This document shows positions 26,877 through 35,156 of a stretch of DNA of 64,000 bases, one piece after another. Source of the DNA: Sphingobacterium deserti (GTDB lineage: Bacteria > Bacteroidota > Bacteroidia > Sphingobacteriales > Sphingobacteriaceae); contig NZ_JJMU01000014.1 of the NCBI RefSeq assembly GCF_000757725.1, forward strand, positions 62,001 through 126,000. The letters run 5' to 3'. A program made the position numbers and the translations under genes. Positions within the stretch are counted from its first letter, which is position 1; each line of letters opens with the position of its first letter. The notes beneath the pieces were generated by a model. The model was not told the DNA's origin and did no database searches. It saw nothing but the letters and a program-made list of their open reading frames with translations.

Positions 26877-29852
26877 TTAAAACTCTAGGTTTAGTCCGAC
26901 CACAAGGGATCGATTTTGTGGATAAGTCCCCCAATCGATACCTTGTATATGGCCATTGCTTCCCCATTGGTTGACCTCTGGATCGAAGCCGGTATACTTG
27001 GTCCATGTCAATAGGTTACTAGCCGAAACAAAAGGCTGCAAACGGCTGATCCCCGCATTCGCTAAACGCGTTGTCTTGATATCATAAGACAGGGAAATGT
27101 TTTTCACGCGTAGAAAACTTCCATCTTCCACAAAATGGCTAGAGTTCTTTAGGTCAAAACCCGCTTTCGGAATGCTCGTTTGTTGGCCTGGTATACGCCA
27201 ACGGTCCAGCACGCGGATAGACTGATTTTTACCATCATACATCCCTTCAGTTTCCATACGAGAAGCATTGTAAATATCGTTGCCATAAGATCCCTGCAAG
27301 AATACGCTAAGATTGAAACCTTTGTAAGACAAATTGTTGGTCAAGCCAAATATAAAATCTGGATTCGGATCCCCGATGTAGGTTCTGTCTGACGAAGAAA
27401 CACGGCCATCGCCATTTATATCGCGGTAGCGAAGATCACCTGTTTCTGGATCTACTCCATCGCTGATGTAGCCAAAAAATCCGCCCAATGCCCGTCCCGG
27501 CTCATTACGCACAACATTATCGTCTACAAAATCGGAGGTTCGTCCTGTGCTGTATATCTTTTGGAGTTCCAAATCCGTTAGCTGATTGCGGTTAAAGGAA
27601 ATATTAAAATCGGTAGACCATAGGAAATCTCGCACGAGATTTTTGCTACTCACATTTACTTCAAACCCTTTATTGATCATTGTTCCTTCGTTCCGCATGA
27701 TAGTTCCTGACGCCCCTGCACCCGTGGGAACAGTGGCCGTCATCAACATATCGGTCGTTTTCTTATGATAATAGTCCAAATTGACTGTCAGCCGATTAGC
27801 AAATCCTGTAAAATCGACACCGATGTTACTTTGCGTAGTAGTCTCCCAACGCAGATCACGTGTGCGAAGATTGCCGCTGAATGAAGTGACCGGCAGCGCA
27901 TTTTCCTGCCCGGTGACAAACCAAGCAACGCGTGTAGCATTGTACATTTGTAGGTAGGCGTAATCCGTCAGGCCCGATTGGTTTCCTGTTTGCCCCCATC
28001 CGCCACGGATCTTCAAATCGTTTATCCAAGATACGTCTTCCAAAAAGTCTTCCGAAGAAAGACGCCAAGCAGCAGACATTGATGGAAACACTCCCCAGCG
28101 ATAGTCGGGATGCAATTTGGATGAACCGTCGCCCCGTAAATTAGCTGTCAGCAAGTACTTCCCATCAAAATTGTAGGATGCACGTCCAAATAAAGACATA
28201 ATTGCCCAATCGGAAGCGCCGCTGCCCGTTCCAGTCCACGAAATTTTATTGGCTACATTTAAGGTCTCAATCAAGTCGTTTCTGAAATGTGTTCCATTGA
28301 TCCAGCTATTCGTGTAGTCAGATGCCGTCCAGGACGTTCCGCCCATCAGATCAATGCCATGACGTCCCCACTGCTTCTTGTAGTTCAGTACATTGTCGAA
28401 GGTGAGCACCGTGTTCATGTTGCGGTTGTCCGATCCTTCACCATACAGTGTCCGCCCCCAAGTGGTGGAAAGCGGATCTAAAAACGTTGTCGCTAAACCG
28501 TTCCTACGATCAAGGGCCAGCATGGTTTTAAAGGTCAAATCAGGCGTAAAGGTTACCATTGCACTTCCAGAAGCGATTAGGCGGTTTTCGCGACCTTTAT
28601 TGTTTTTCGTACGCGCAATGTTTTCTAAGGGGCTAGTGATGTTAACACCATAGAAATCGGTATAATATTGGCCCGGAAAGTCAGGATCCCAAATGGCACC
28701 ATAGGTTGGGGTGTTTATAGTCGATAACACTACGCCACCGCGGTTCGCCCCATTTCCCGTATTGATACCATTGCGGATATCATCCGTATAGGCCACATTG
28801 GCGCTTACTTTTAACCATCTGCGTACATCATTATCGATGTTTGCACGAAAGTTGTAACGTCGATAGAATGACGATTTGATCACGCCCGATTCATTGAGGT
28901 AGCCTCCGGAAAGGAAATATCTAAGTTTCTCGGTTCCGTCGGAAATCGAGATTTGGTAGTTCTGCATTAAACCCTTCGTGAAAGTTTCATCGGACCAATT
29001 TGTACGATCCGGTAGGCCATCGGGAAGATTTACCAGTCCAATCTCATCCTGAAGTTCTTTATACTGTGCAGCGTTGAGGGATTCCAGTTTATTCGCTACG
29101 CTATTTTGCGTAAGCTGACCATTGAAAGCGATCTTGGCATCACCTGCTTTACCTTGCTTTGTAGTAATCAGAACAACACCATTTGCGGCGCGTGAGCCGT
29201 AGATTGCTGCCGAGGACGCGTCTTTCAATACCTGAATATCCGCCATATCATTTGGCGACAGGAAATTGATGTTGTCTACCGGTACCCCATCGACGACGTA
29301 GAGTGGATTATTGCTAGCATTGAACGAAGTAGTTCCACGAATACGAATGGAGGTTTCTCCTCCAGGCGCACCGTTGGGTTGTATCACTGACACACCGGCG
29401 GCTCTTCCTTGCAAAGCCTGTCCCGCCGAAACAATGGGTCGTTGGTTAAGATCTTCCAAAGAGACACTCGAAATCGCTGTGGTGACATCCTTTCGTCTTA
29501 CGGATCCATAGCCAATAACGACGACATCTTCCAAAGCGGAGCTGTTGGATTCCAAGATTATCGCTATTGTTTCACTTTGCACAGTGGCTTCGGCAGTTGC
29601 GTAACCAATGTATGAGATAGATAATTGTGCAGCACGCGGCACATTAACCAGCGTAAAATTCCCATCTCCATCTGTTGATGTGACGTTCGTTGTTCCCTTT
29701 ACGGAAACGGTAGCCCCGACGATGGGCGCGTTGGTTTGTCCATCCTTCACTGTGCCTTGTAGAGACACTATCGTTTGTGCGCGCAGGGATAACATCTGCA
29801 ACAAAAAAACGAAAAGAAAAATAGGACGCGTCATTCTTGTAGAAAATGCCAT
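26877..29852 (-). CDS. SusC/RagA-family TonB-linked outer-membrane transporter
   Basis: A 991-residue SusC. After the signal (residues about 1-25, ending LRAQ) comes a carboxypeptidase-regulatory-like domain (about 28-110; GTVKDGQTNAPIVGATVSVKG). A short TonB-box-like linker and the plug (LEDVVVIGYGSVRRKDVTTAISSVS; NNPLYVVDGVPVDN) follow, then the 22-strand barrel ending in Phe. It imports oligosaccharides released at the cell surface with energy from TonB-ExbBD. A TAACTTTG element at 29918-29911 and the terminator of the regulator gene lie just upstream, so the PUL structural genes form their own transcription unit. The barrel is full length with no break. An alternative ATG lies at 29834. 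Confidence 0.96.
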   Translation of the reverse strand: MAFSTRMTRPIFLFVFLLQMLSLRAQTIVSLQGTVKDGQTNAPIVGATVSVKGTTNVTSTDGDGNFTLVNVPRAAQLSISYIGYATAEATVQSETIAIILESNSSALEDVVVIGYGSVRRKDVTTAISSVSLEDLNQRPIVSAGQALQGRAAGVSVIQPNGAPGGETSIRIRGTTSFNASNNPLYVVDGVPVDNINFLSPNDMADIQVLKDASSAAIYGSRAANGVVLITTKQGKAGDAKIAFNGQLTQNSVANKLESLNAAQYKELQDEIGLVNLPDGLPDRTNWSDETFTKGLMQNYQISISDGTEKLRYFLSGGYLNESGVIKSSFYRRYNFRANIDNDVRRWLKVSANVAYTDDIRNGINTGNGANRGGVVLSTINTPTYGAIWDPDFPGQYYTDFYGVNITSPLENIARTKNNKGRENRLIASGSAMVTFTPDLTFKTMLALDRRNGLATTFLDPLSTTWGRTLYGEGSDNRNMNTVLTFDNVLNYKKQWGRHGIDLMGGTSWTASDYTNSWINGTHFRNDLIETLNVANKISWTGTGSGASDWAIMSLFGRASYNFDGKYLLTANLRGDGSSKLHPDYRWGVFPSMSAAWRLSSEDFLEDVSWINDLKIRGGWGQTGNQSGLTDYAYLQMYNATRVAWFVTGQENALPVTSFSGNLRTRDLRWETTTQSNIGVDFTGFANRLTVNLDYYHKKTTDMLMTATVPTGAGASGTIMRNEGTMINKGFEVNVSSKNLVRDFLWSTDFNISFNRNQLTDLELQKIYSTGRTSDFVDDNVVRNEPGRALGGFFGYISDGVDPETGDLRYRDINGDGRVSSSDRTYIGDPNPDFIFGLTNNLSYKGFNLSVFLQGSYGNDIYNASRMETEGMYDGKNQSIRVLDRWRIPGQQTSIPKAGFDLKNSSHFVEDGSFLRVKNISLSYDIKTTRLANAGISRLQPFVSASNLLTWTKYTGFDPEVNQWGSNGHIQGIDWGTYPQNRSLVVGLNLEF

Positions 29853-29910
29853 AGGTCTTATAATTTGATCTTTTGCTTGGATTATAATTGCTCGCCCCGA
29901 GAGGCAATGG

Positions 29911-29918
29911 CAAAGTTA
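29911..29918 (-). promoter_or_regulatory. -7 promoter element of the PUL operon (susC)
   Basis: TAACTTTG on the minus strand, full match to TAnnTTTG. Transcription should start near 29907, giving a leader of about 55 bases before the susC ATG. No good TTG box is visible at -33, which would fit a promoter that needs an activator such as the upstream SusR-like protein (inference). Confidence 0.6.
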
Positions 29919-29931
29919 ATACGGTATGCAG

Positions 29932-29956
29932 AAAAAATACCGCCTTAAAGGACGGT
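29932..29956 (-). terminator. Terminator of the SusR-like regulator gene
   Basis: On the minus strand ACCGTC-CTTTAA-GGCGGT (29956-29939) forms a six-pair stem followed after one base by TTTTTT. It lies about 95 bases after the regulator's stop and just before the susC -7 element, separating the two units. Confidence 0.65.
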
Positions 29957-30051
29957 AGAGATCGAAAAGTAACTCCAAAAAACAATCAACACACTAACTA
30001 CCAATTGATTAAAAAGATGATAGCGAGCTAAAAAGTAACTGATAATATCCT

Positions 30052-31671
30052 TTAGAAAGATCGAATTTCACCGATATCGCGAATTTTAGCTTCGAATTCG
30101 TCTTTAGATCCGGCTACTTTCCCACGTACCTTCACCCGATAATTGTATACCGTTCGCAAGGAGTAACGGAGAAAAGTTGCAATTTTTGTCGAGTCTGTAA
30201 TTCCTAAACGAATGAGGGCAAAAATGCGCAGTTCGGTGTTTAGCAACTCGCCATCTTTTAAGTTGATACGTTCCTCCGAGCGAAGCAATTGGTTAAAGTC
30301 TTCGATAAAGGATGGATAAAGATTAAGAAAGATAATGTCAAAATTACGATACAGTTCTTCCAATTCATTCTTAACTACATCCTGCGATTTCAGGATCTTA
30401 TTGATATCATCATATTGTTTTTGGGCAAACCGTTTCAGAAGCAACTTTCTTTGTTCATCGATTTTATCGATATAACTCGAGCAGATGTCAAAGAATTGAG
30501 CTATATACTCCTCTTTGATATGATTTGACTCTGATAAATTAGTGTTACTCAGCAAAAGTTGAGTATTCAATTTCTTGAGCTCGGCATTCGCCTGATGTAG
30601 TTCGATTCGGGCCCTTCGAAGTTTCTTGATTTGAGTGTAAAGAAAGAAGAGTGCAAGAACAAGGAACATGGAAAGTAAGCTAATAACAATTAGGTTTTGC
30701 CGTAGCGCGCGCTTCTGCGCAAGCTCCTTTTCCTGGAAAGACGTGTTGATAATACCGTAGAAAGATGAGTTTTCAAGCGAGCGGTACCGGATGTTGCAGA
30801 ATGCGGCGTCGTTTACTGCTGCCTGAATAAATTGGTAAGCCTTATCGATATCGCCATGACTATTGTAACATTGGGCTAAGCTTTGCAGCGATGCGTTATC
30901 TTTCACCACATGTCTAATATCTGATATGGCCGATAACGAAAAGTAATACGTCGCTTGATCGATATCGTTTTTATTTTTATACATGAGGCCGAGCAAATAA
31001 GCAATTAGTCCGCGTTCGGTATAACGATCGTCAGTCTTTAGCAAAAGTGATCTTAGTATTTGTTCGGCTTCTGTTTCCCGATTATGATAAAGGTATTTTG
31101 TTGCCAATGCTATGCGATATTGCAACGATGTATCGGGCAACAGGTTCAACAGTGAATCGCGGTAGCGTTCACTGAGCTTGAAGTACTGTTCGTTGTTACT
31201 ACTTTGGCCATAATGGCTACTAAATGCCGTGTATGCTTCGAAATAGGCAGGCACTAAGTCGTTAGGTAATGCACTCCGCTTGATACCACGGAGCAAGTTC
31301 TCGGCTTCAATAAATTTTCCTGTCGATGAATAGAGGCTCGCCAGATAAAAATTGGCTTGGTTAACCACTAAGGAGTCCGTAAGCTGCTCGCCCAATTGCC
31401 GATATAGCTGCGTGTAATGAATAGCTGAGTCAACCTGATATTTGCGATAGGCAAGTATGAGTTCTTTCGCCAAGTCTAACTTCCTGGTTGGCATACGCTC
31501 TTGCGCAAACCGTCTTTTTAGTACGACTAAGCGTTCGATTTTCTGCTGCTCAATCTTATCTTTCGCGTGGAATACCTCTTCCAGCACTTGCGCTGTACTG
31601 TCTGCTTGAGCACGAGATATGCAGGGGATAAAGAGGATTAGAAAGTAAACGAGGTTATAACGGAAAGGCAT
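30052..31671 (-). CDS. SusR-like transmembrane regulator (DUF6377 type) of the PUL
   Basis: From the ATG at 31671 the protein has 539 residues. The frame extends 14 codons upstream, but these overlap the S4-domain gene and contain a -7 element. Order of parts: signal (MPFRYNLVYFLILFIPCIS), periplasmic TPR-like helices (about 50-310), one membrane segment (about 325-350, ISLLSMFLVLALFFLYTQI), a coiled-coil (about 352-385), and a cytoplasmic part with a C-terminal HTH-like region (GITDSTKIATFLRYSLRTVYNYRVKVRGK). This is the layout of SusR-type regulators, which sense an oligosaccharide in the periplasm and activate susC. Immediate placement before susC supports this. The -7 box lies four bases before the ATG, so the mRNA is predicted to be leaderless. 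Confidence 0.85.
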   Translation of the reverse strand: MPFRYNLVYFLILFIPCISRAQADSTAQVLEEVFHAKDKIEQQKIERLVVLKRRFAQERMPTRKLDLAKELILAYRKYQVDSAIHYTQLYRQLGEQLTDSLVVNQANFYLASLYSSTGKFIEAENLLRGIKRSALPNDLVPAYFEAYTAFSSHYGQSSNNEQYFKLSERYRDSLLNLLPDTSLQYRIALATKYLYHNRETEAEQILRSLLLKTDDRYTERGLIAYLLGLMYKNKNDIDQATYYFSLSAISDIRHVVKDNASLQSLAQCYNSHGDIDKAYQFIQAAVNDAAFCNIRYRSLENSSFYGIINTSFQEKELAQKRALRQNLIVISLLSMFLVLALFFLYTQIKKLRRARIELHQANAELKKLNTQLLLSNTNLSESNHIKEEYIAQFFDICSSYIDKIDEQRKLLLKRFAQKQYDDINKILKSQDVVKNELEELYRNFDIIFLNLYPSFIEDFNQLLRSEERINLKDGELLNTELRIFALIRLGITDSTKIATFLRYSLRTVYNYRVKVRGKVAGSKDEFEAKIRDIGEIRSF

Positions 31672-31675
31672 AGCG

Positions 31676-31683
31676 CAAAGGTA
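31676..31683 (-). promoter_or_regulatory. -7 element immediately before the SusR-like gene
   Basis: TACCTTTG on the minus strand, full match to TAnnTTTG, followed by CGCT and the ATG. This is the same spacing as between the SRP RNA -7 box and its first base, so transcription should start at the ATG. No -33 TTG is seen. The element lies just past the stop of the S4 gene. Confidence 0.5.
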
Positions 31684-31688
31684 CACCA

Positions 31689-32105
31689 TCACTTTTCTTC
31701 TTCCTCTTCCCACCAGTCGGTTTTCAGGTCATCTATCTCTCGACGATCTTTCTTGGTTGGCCTCCCGGTGCCGCGATCACGTTTTAAAATAGGGGCTTGG
31801 AAGACAGACTTAAAAGCGTGGGTATCCTGCACGGGAGTTTGATCTTGATAAAATTGTACCGCTGTTTTTGCATCGACACGACGTTCCAATAATCCTGTTA
31901 CCAAAATTACTTTACGCTCAGGCCCTTTCTGTATAGCGTAAACGTCTCCGATCTTAACAACGGCCGAAGCCTTCAAGTTTTGACCGTTCAGCTTTACACG
32001 ACCCGCTTTACAAGCCTCGGTAGCCAAACTTCTTGTTTTAAAAATGCGAATAGCCCACAAGTATTTGTCTATTCTCAGTTTCTCTTTCCCAGTTGCTGCT
32101 TCCAT
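31689..32105 (-). CDS. RNA-binding S4-domain protein (Hsp15-like)
   Basis: A 138-residue protein with an S4 RNA-binding domain in residues about 10-70 (LRIDKYLWAIRIFKTRSLATEACKAGRVKLNGQ). A short linker and a basic, disordered C-terminus (LKRDRGTGRPTKKDRREIDD, then a Glu-rich end) follow. This is the layout of Hsp15 (HslR), which binds 50S subunits carrying stalled peptidyl-tRNA and helps recycle them. The exact orthology is inferred from length and domain order. A TAATTTTG element lies five bases before the ATG, giving another short or absent leader. It is transcribed just before the SusR-like gene, but a -7 element separates the two. Confidence 0.85.
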   Translation of the reverse strand: MEAATGKEKLRIDKYLWAIRIFKTRSLATEACKAGRVKLNGQNLKASAVVKIGDVYAIQKGPERKVILVTGLLERRVDAKTAVQFYQDQTPVQDTHAFKSVFQAPILKRDRGTGRPTKKDRREIDDLKTDWWEEEEEK

Positions 32106-32110
32106 ATATG

Positions 32111-32118
32111 CAAAATTA
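32111..32118 (-). promoter_or_regulatory. -7 element immediately before the S4-domain gene
   Basis: TAATTTTG on the minus strand, full match to TAnnTTTG, followed by five bases (CATAT) and the ATG at 32105. Predicted leader is zero to two bases. No -33 TTG is seen. Confidence 0.5.
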
Positions 32119-32270
32119 CAGCAAATAAAAGGAATTTTAGAACGGCTAGCGTGTTGATTCGCTAAAAAATTATAATCTTTGTGGTAAAGAGGATCCGCTG
32201 TTATACAGAGGCAAGCAGTGGTTCATCTTTCGAATTTTTACTTTTAAATTTTTACTTTTTATTTTGCAAA

Positions 32271-33098
32271 ATGGAATTGGAATTACAGAAACTGCAGAAG
32301 TTGGTTGAAGACGCTTGGGAAGACAGACAACTATTAGAATATAAAGAATACTTTGAAGCCATCACGGTGGTTATCCAAAAATTGGATGAAGGTGAGCTTC
32401 GTGTTGCCGAGCCTATTGGCACACGCTGGCATGTAAACGATTGGATTAAAAAAGCGGTTATTCTGTACTTCCCAATTCGGGAAATGAAAGAAATTGACAA
32501 TGGTCCATTTGTGTATTTCGACAAAATGAAGTTGAAAACAAACTACAAAGAACTTGGTGTTCGTGTGGTACCTGGTGCTAGTGCCCGTTACGGTGCCTAC
32601 CTATCCAAAGGTGTAATCATGATGCCTTCCTACGTTAACATTGGGGCCTATGTGGATGAGGGGACGATGGTAGACACCTGGGCAACAGTAGGTTCTTGTG
32701 CACAAATCGGCAAAAACGTTCACCTAAGTGGTGGTGTTGGTATTGGCGGCGTGCTTGAGCCAGTTCAAGCTGCACCGGTTATTATCGAAGATAATGTTTT
32801 CGTAGGTTCACGCGCCATTGTGGTAGAAGGTATCCGTGTGGAAACAGAGGCAGTTTTAGGCGCAAATGTGGTATTGACAGCATCTACAAAGATTATCGAC
32901 GTTTCCGGACCAGAACCTATTGAGTACAAAGGTTACGTGCCGGCACGCTCGGTCGTTATCCCTGGATCATATACTAAAAAATTCGAAGCAGGCGAATACC
33001 AAGTGCCTTGTGCTTTGATCATCGGTCAACGTAAAGAATCCACAGACAAGAAAACGTCACTGAATGATGCTTTACGCGAACACAATGTAGCCGTTTAA
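32271..33098 (+). CDS. dapD: Tetrahydrodipicolinate N-succinyltransferase
   Basis: DapD adds succinyl to tetrahydrodipicolinate in the lysine and diaminopimelate pathway. From the ATG at 32271 the protein has 275 residues; the 30 upstream codons of the open frame are T-rich repeat, not protein-like. The N-terminal helical domain (about 1-100) is followed by a left-handed beta-helix of hexapeptide repeats (SARYGAYLSKGVIMMPSYVNIGAYVDEGTMVDTW, GIGGVLEPVQAAPVIIEDNVFVGSRAIV), with the conserved DTWATVGSCAQIGKNVHLSGGVGIGG core. The Sua5/YrdC gene overlaps its stop by one base (TAATG). A T-rich repeat directly precedes the start. Confidence 0.96.
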   Translation: MELELQKLQKLVEDAWEDRQLLEYKEYFEAITVVIQKLDEGELRVAEPIGTRWHVNDWIKKAVILYFPIREMKEIDNGPFVYFDKMKLKTNYKELGVRVVPGASARYGAYLSKGVIMMPSYVNIGAYVDEGTMVDTWATVGSCAQIGKNVHLSGGVGIGGVLEPVQAAPVIIEDNVFVGSRAIVVEGIRVETEAVLGANVVLTASTKIIDVSGPEPIEYKGYVPARSVVIPGSYTKKFEAGEYQVPCALIIGQRKESTDKKTSLNDALREHNVAV

Positions 33099-33679
33099 TG
33101 CATCGTGCATTTATTGATAGAGAAGATTTGAATAAAGCCCTTGAAACGTTGAAAAACGGGGGGCTTATTCTTTATCCCACAGATACCATTTGGGGTATTG
33201 GTTGCGATGCAACCAACAAAGAAGCCGTCGATAAGATTTTTGCCTTAAAAGGACGAGACAAGAGCAAGAGTTTGATTGTGCTATTACACAACGACAACCA
33301 GCTCGCGAGCTACGTCAACGACATTCCAGAGGTTGCTTACGAATTGATCGAATATGCCGAAAAGCCACTTACGATCGTATATTCCAAAGCGAAAAACCTT
33401 GCCGAAAACGCTATCGCAGAAGATGGCAGTGTCGGCATACGGATCGTGCGCCATCCTTTTTGCGAGCAGTTGCTACAACGCTTTCGGAAACCTATTATAT
33501 CGACCAGCGCCAATATTAGCGGGGATGTTTCACCCCAATCTTTTCCCGATATTGCGGAACAGATTCTCAGCGGCGTGGATTATGTGGTGGAATATGGACA
33601 ACATGAAAAAGGAGATGGCAAATCATCAACGGTTCTAAAGCTTGATCCCAGTGGAAAATTTGAATTTTTACGTAAATAG
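33098..33679 (+). CDS. Sua5/YciO/YrdC-family L-threonylcarbamoyladenylate synthase
   Basis: A 193-residue protein of the Sua5/YrdC fold, which makes threonylcarbamoyl-AMP for the t6A37 modification of ANN-decoding tRNAs. Visible are the substrate-binding YPTDTIWGIGCDATN (residues about 22-36), the KGRDKSKSLIVLL motif with the basic cluster, and STSANISG (about 138-145). The C-terminal Sua5-specific domain is absent, so it is of the short YrdC/TsaC type. The ATG overlaps the dapD stop, so the two are translationally coupled. The DUF4920 gene starts eight bases after its stop. Confidence 0.92.
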   Translation: MHRAFIDREDLNKALETLKNGGLILYPTDTIWGIGCDATNKEAVDKIFALKGRDKSKSLIVLLHNDNQLASYVNDIPEVAYELIEYAEKPLTIVYSKAKNLAENAIAEDGSVGIRIVRHPFCEQLLQRFRKPIISTSANISGDVSPQSFPDIAEQILSGVDYVVEYGQHEKGDGKSSTVLKLDPSGKFEFLRK

Positions 33680-33687
33680 CTAATATC

Positions 33688-34161
33688 ATGAAAAAAATCA
33701 TCAGCCTGCTCATCTGCGCATTTGTTGCGTTAAACATGAGCTTTGCACAGCAACAGATCACACCCGCGAAAAAAGGTGTTCAGTATGGCAAAAAGATTGA
33801 TGCCCAAAACGCTATCTCTGTTGCTGATCTGGAAAAGAAGCTGCAGAAAAATGAGAACTTTAACGGGAAAATAACTGGCGAGGTAGTGGAAGTGTGCAAG
33901 AAAAAAGGGTGTTTTCTTACCTTGAAACGTGCAGATGGCGAGTCGGTCATGGTTCGTTTTACGGATTACGGATACTTTGTTCCCGCTGACATCGTGGGAA
34001 AGAAAATTACCGTCGAAGGCCGTGCGAAGATCAAAGAAACCTCGGTAGAATGGTTACAGCATTATGCAGAAGACAAAGGTGCCTCGAAAGAAGAAATTGC
34101 TAAAATCACAAAACCGAAGACCGACATCAGTATCGTGGCGGATGGTGTTGTTGTGCTTTAA
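33688..34161 (+). CDS. DUF4920 exported protein
   Basis: A 157-residue protein with a clear signal peptide (MKKIISLLICAFVALNMSFA). The mature part has the DUF4920 OB-like pattern: KITGEVVEVCKKKGCFLTLKRADGESVMVRFTDYG, then VPADIVGKKITVEGRA. The two Cys in VCKKKGC (near residues 70 and 75) are conserved in the family as I recall and could bind a metal or heme-like ligand. Function is unknown. It is the third gene of the dapD group, and a strong terminator follows it, so the unit ends here. Confidence 0.82.
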   Translation: MKKIISLLICAFVALNMSFAQQQITPAKKGVQYGKKIDAQNAISVADLEKKLQKNENFNGKITGEVVEVCKKKGCFLTLKRADGESVMVRFTDYGYFVPADIVGKKITVEGRAKIKETSVEWLQHYAEDKGASKEEIAKITKPKTDISIVADGVVVL

Positions 34162-34187
34162 TCAGGCACTTTCTAACAATTGAAAGG

Positions 34188-34216
34188 AGGTTACTTGTAG
34201 CAAAGTAACCTTTTTA
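34188..34216 (+). terminator. Terminator after the dapD group
   Basis: AGGTTACTT (34188-34196), six-base loop, AAGTAACCT (34203-34211), followed by TTTTT. A perfect nine-pair stem with a U tract, 27 bases after the DUF4920 stop. Confidence 0.85.
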
Positions 34217-34310
34217 CGTTATAAAAAACGTGTCCACCATGCTTAAGTGAAATGTTCCACGCACCAGCCCGCTTCCTAAATTTTCCTACTTTTTTTTATC
34301 TTCGTGCCAC

Positions 34311-35150
34311 ATGACGCACTTAAAAACGACGGCCGCACAATCGCTGAATATGGGCGGACATCTGCTTAGCTTCGATCGGCCACTGATTATGGGTATTCTA
34401 AATGTTACCCCCGATTCCTTTTTTGATGGCGGACGGCATAATGCTGTTGAACTGGCTTTAATCAAAGCTGATCAGCTGCTGCAAGATGGAGCAACCATTT
34501 TAGATATCGGCGCCTTTTCTTCCCGCCCCGGCGCAGCATTGATTAGCGCACAGGAGGAGATGGATAGGGCATTACCCGTTATTGAAGCATTACGTGTAAA
34601 GTATCCAGAAAGTAAGCTATCCATTGATACCTTCCGTGCTAGTGTGGCAGAGGAAGCGGTGAAAATGGGTGTACAACTGATCAATGACGTTTCTGCTGGT
34701 ACAATTGATGAAAACATGTTTGCTACGGTCGCTCGCCTACAAGTGCCCTACATATTGATGCACATGCGTGGTCTGCCCGAAAATATGCAAGAACTTACTC
34801 ATTACGACGATATCGTGATTGATGTGGCTACCTTCTTAGGTGACAAAATCAGTCAGCTCCGCACCATGGGCGTGAAAGACATTATTTTAGATCCGGGATT
34901 TGGTTTTGCAAAAACCGTTGAACAGAATCACGAACTACTGCATCGCGTGGATGAGTTACACTACTTTGGCTTGCCACTCTTGGGTGGCATCTCCCGAAAA
35001 TCGATGATCTATAAAAAGCTGGGGATCTCAGCACAAGAGGCTCTAACGGGGACTATCGCATTGAATACCCTATTGTTGTCCAAAGGTGTACAACTCCTTC
35101 GCGTGCACGATGTCAAGGAAGCTAAACAAGTCGGAGATTTACTTTTTTAG
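34311..35150 (+). CDS. folP: Dihydropteroate synthase
   Basis: A 279-residue TIM-barrel enzyme joining p-aminobenzoate to the pterin pyrophosphate in folate synthesis, the sulfonamide target. Motifs in order: IMGILNVTPDSFFDGG (about 26-41), DIGAFSSRPGA (about 65-75; DIGxFSSRPGA is the usual Bacteroidota form of DIGGESTRPG), SIDTFRASVAEEA, LINDVSAG, YILMHMRG, ILDPGFGFAKT and LLGGISRKSMI. All substrate-binding segments are present. A TATCTTCG sequence (34297-34304) six bases before the ATG is a one-mismatch -7 element and again suggests a very short leader. brnQ starts six bases after the stop on the same strand. Confidence 0.96.
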   Translation: MTHLKTTAAQSLNMGGHLLSFDRPLIMGILNVTPDSFFDGGRHNAVELALIKADQLLQDGATILDIGAFSSRPGAALISAQEEMDRALPVIEALRVKYPESKLSIDTFRASVAEEAVKMGVQLINDVSAGTIDENMFATVARLQVPYILMHMRGLPENMQELTHYDDIVIDVATFLGDKISQLRTMGVKDIILDPGFGFAKTVEQNHELLHRVDELHYFGLPLLGGISRKSMIYKKLGISAQEALTGTIALNTLLLSKGVQLLRVHDVKEAKQVGDLLF

Positions 35151-35156
35151 AAGAAT

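Noticed and set aside
32181..32270. 30 extra codons before dapD
   Set aside because: They encode a Phe/Leu-rich string from the T-rich repeat, not seen in DapD proteins; the ATG at 32271 gives the normal length.
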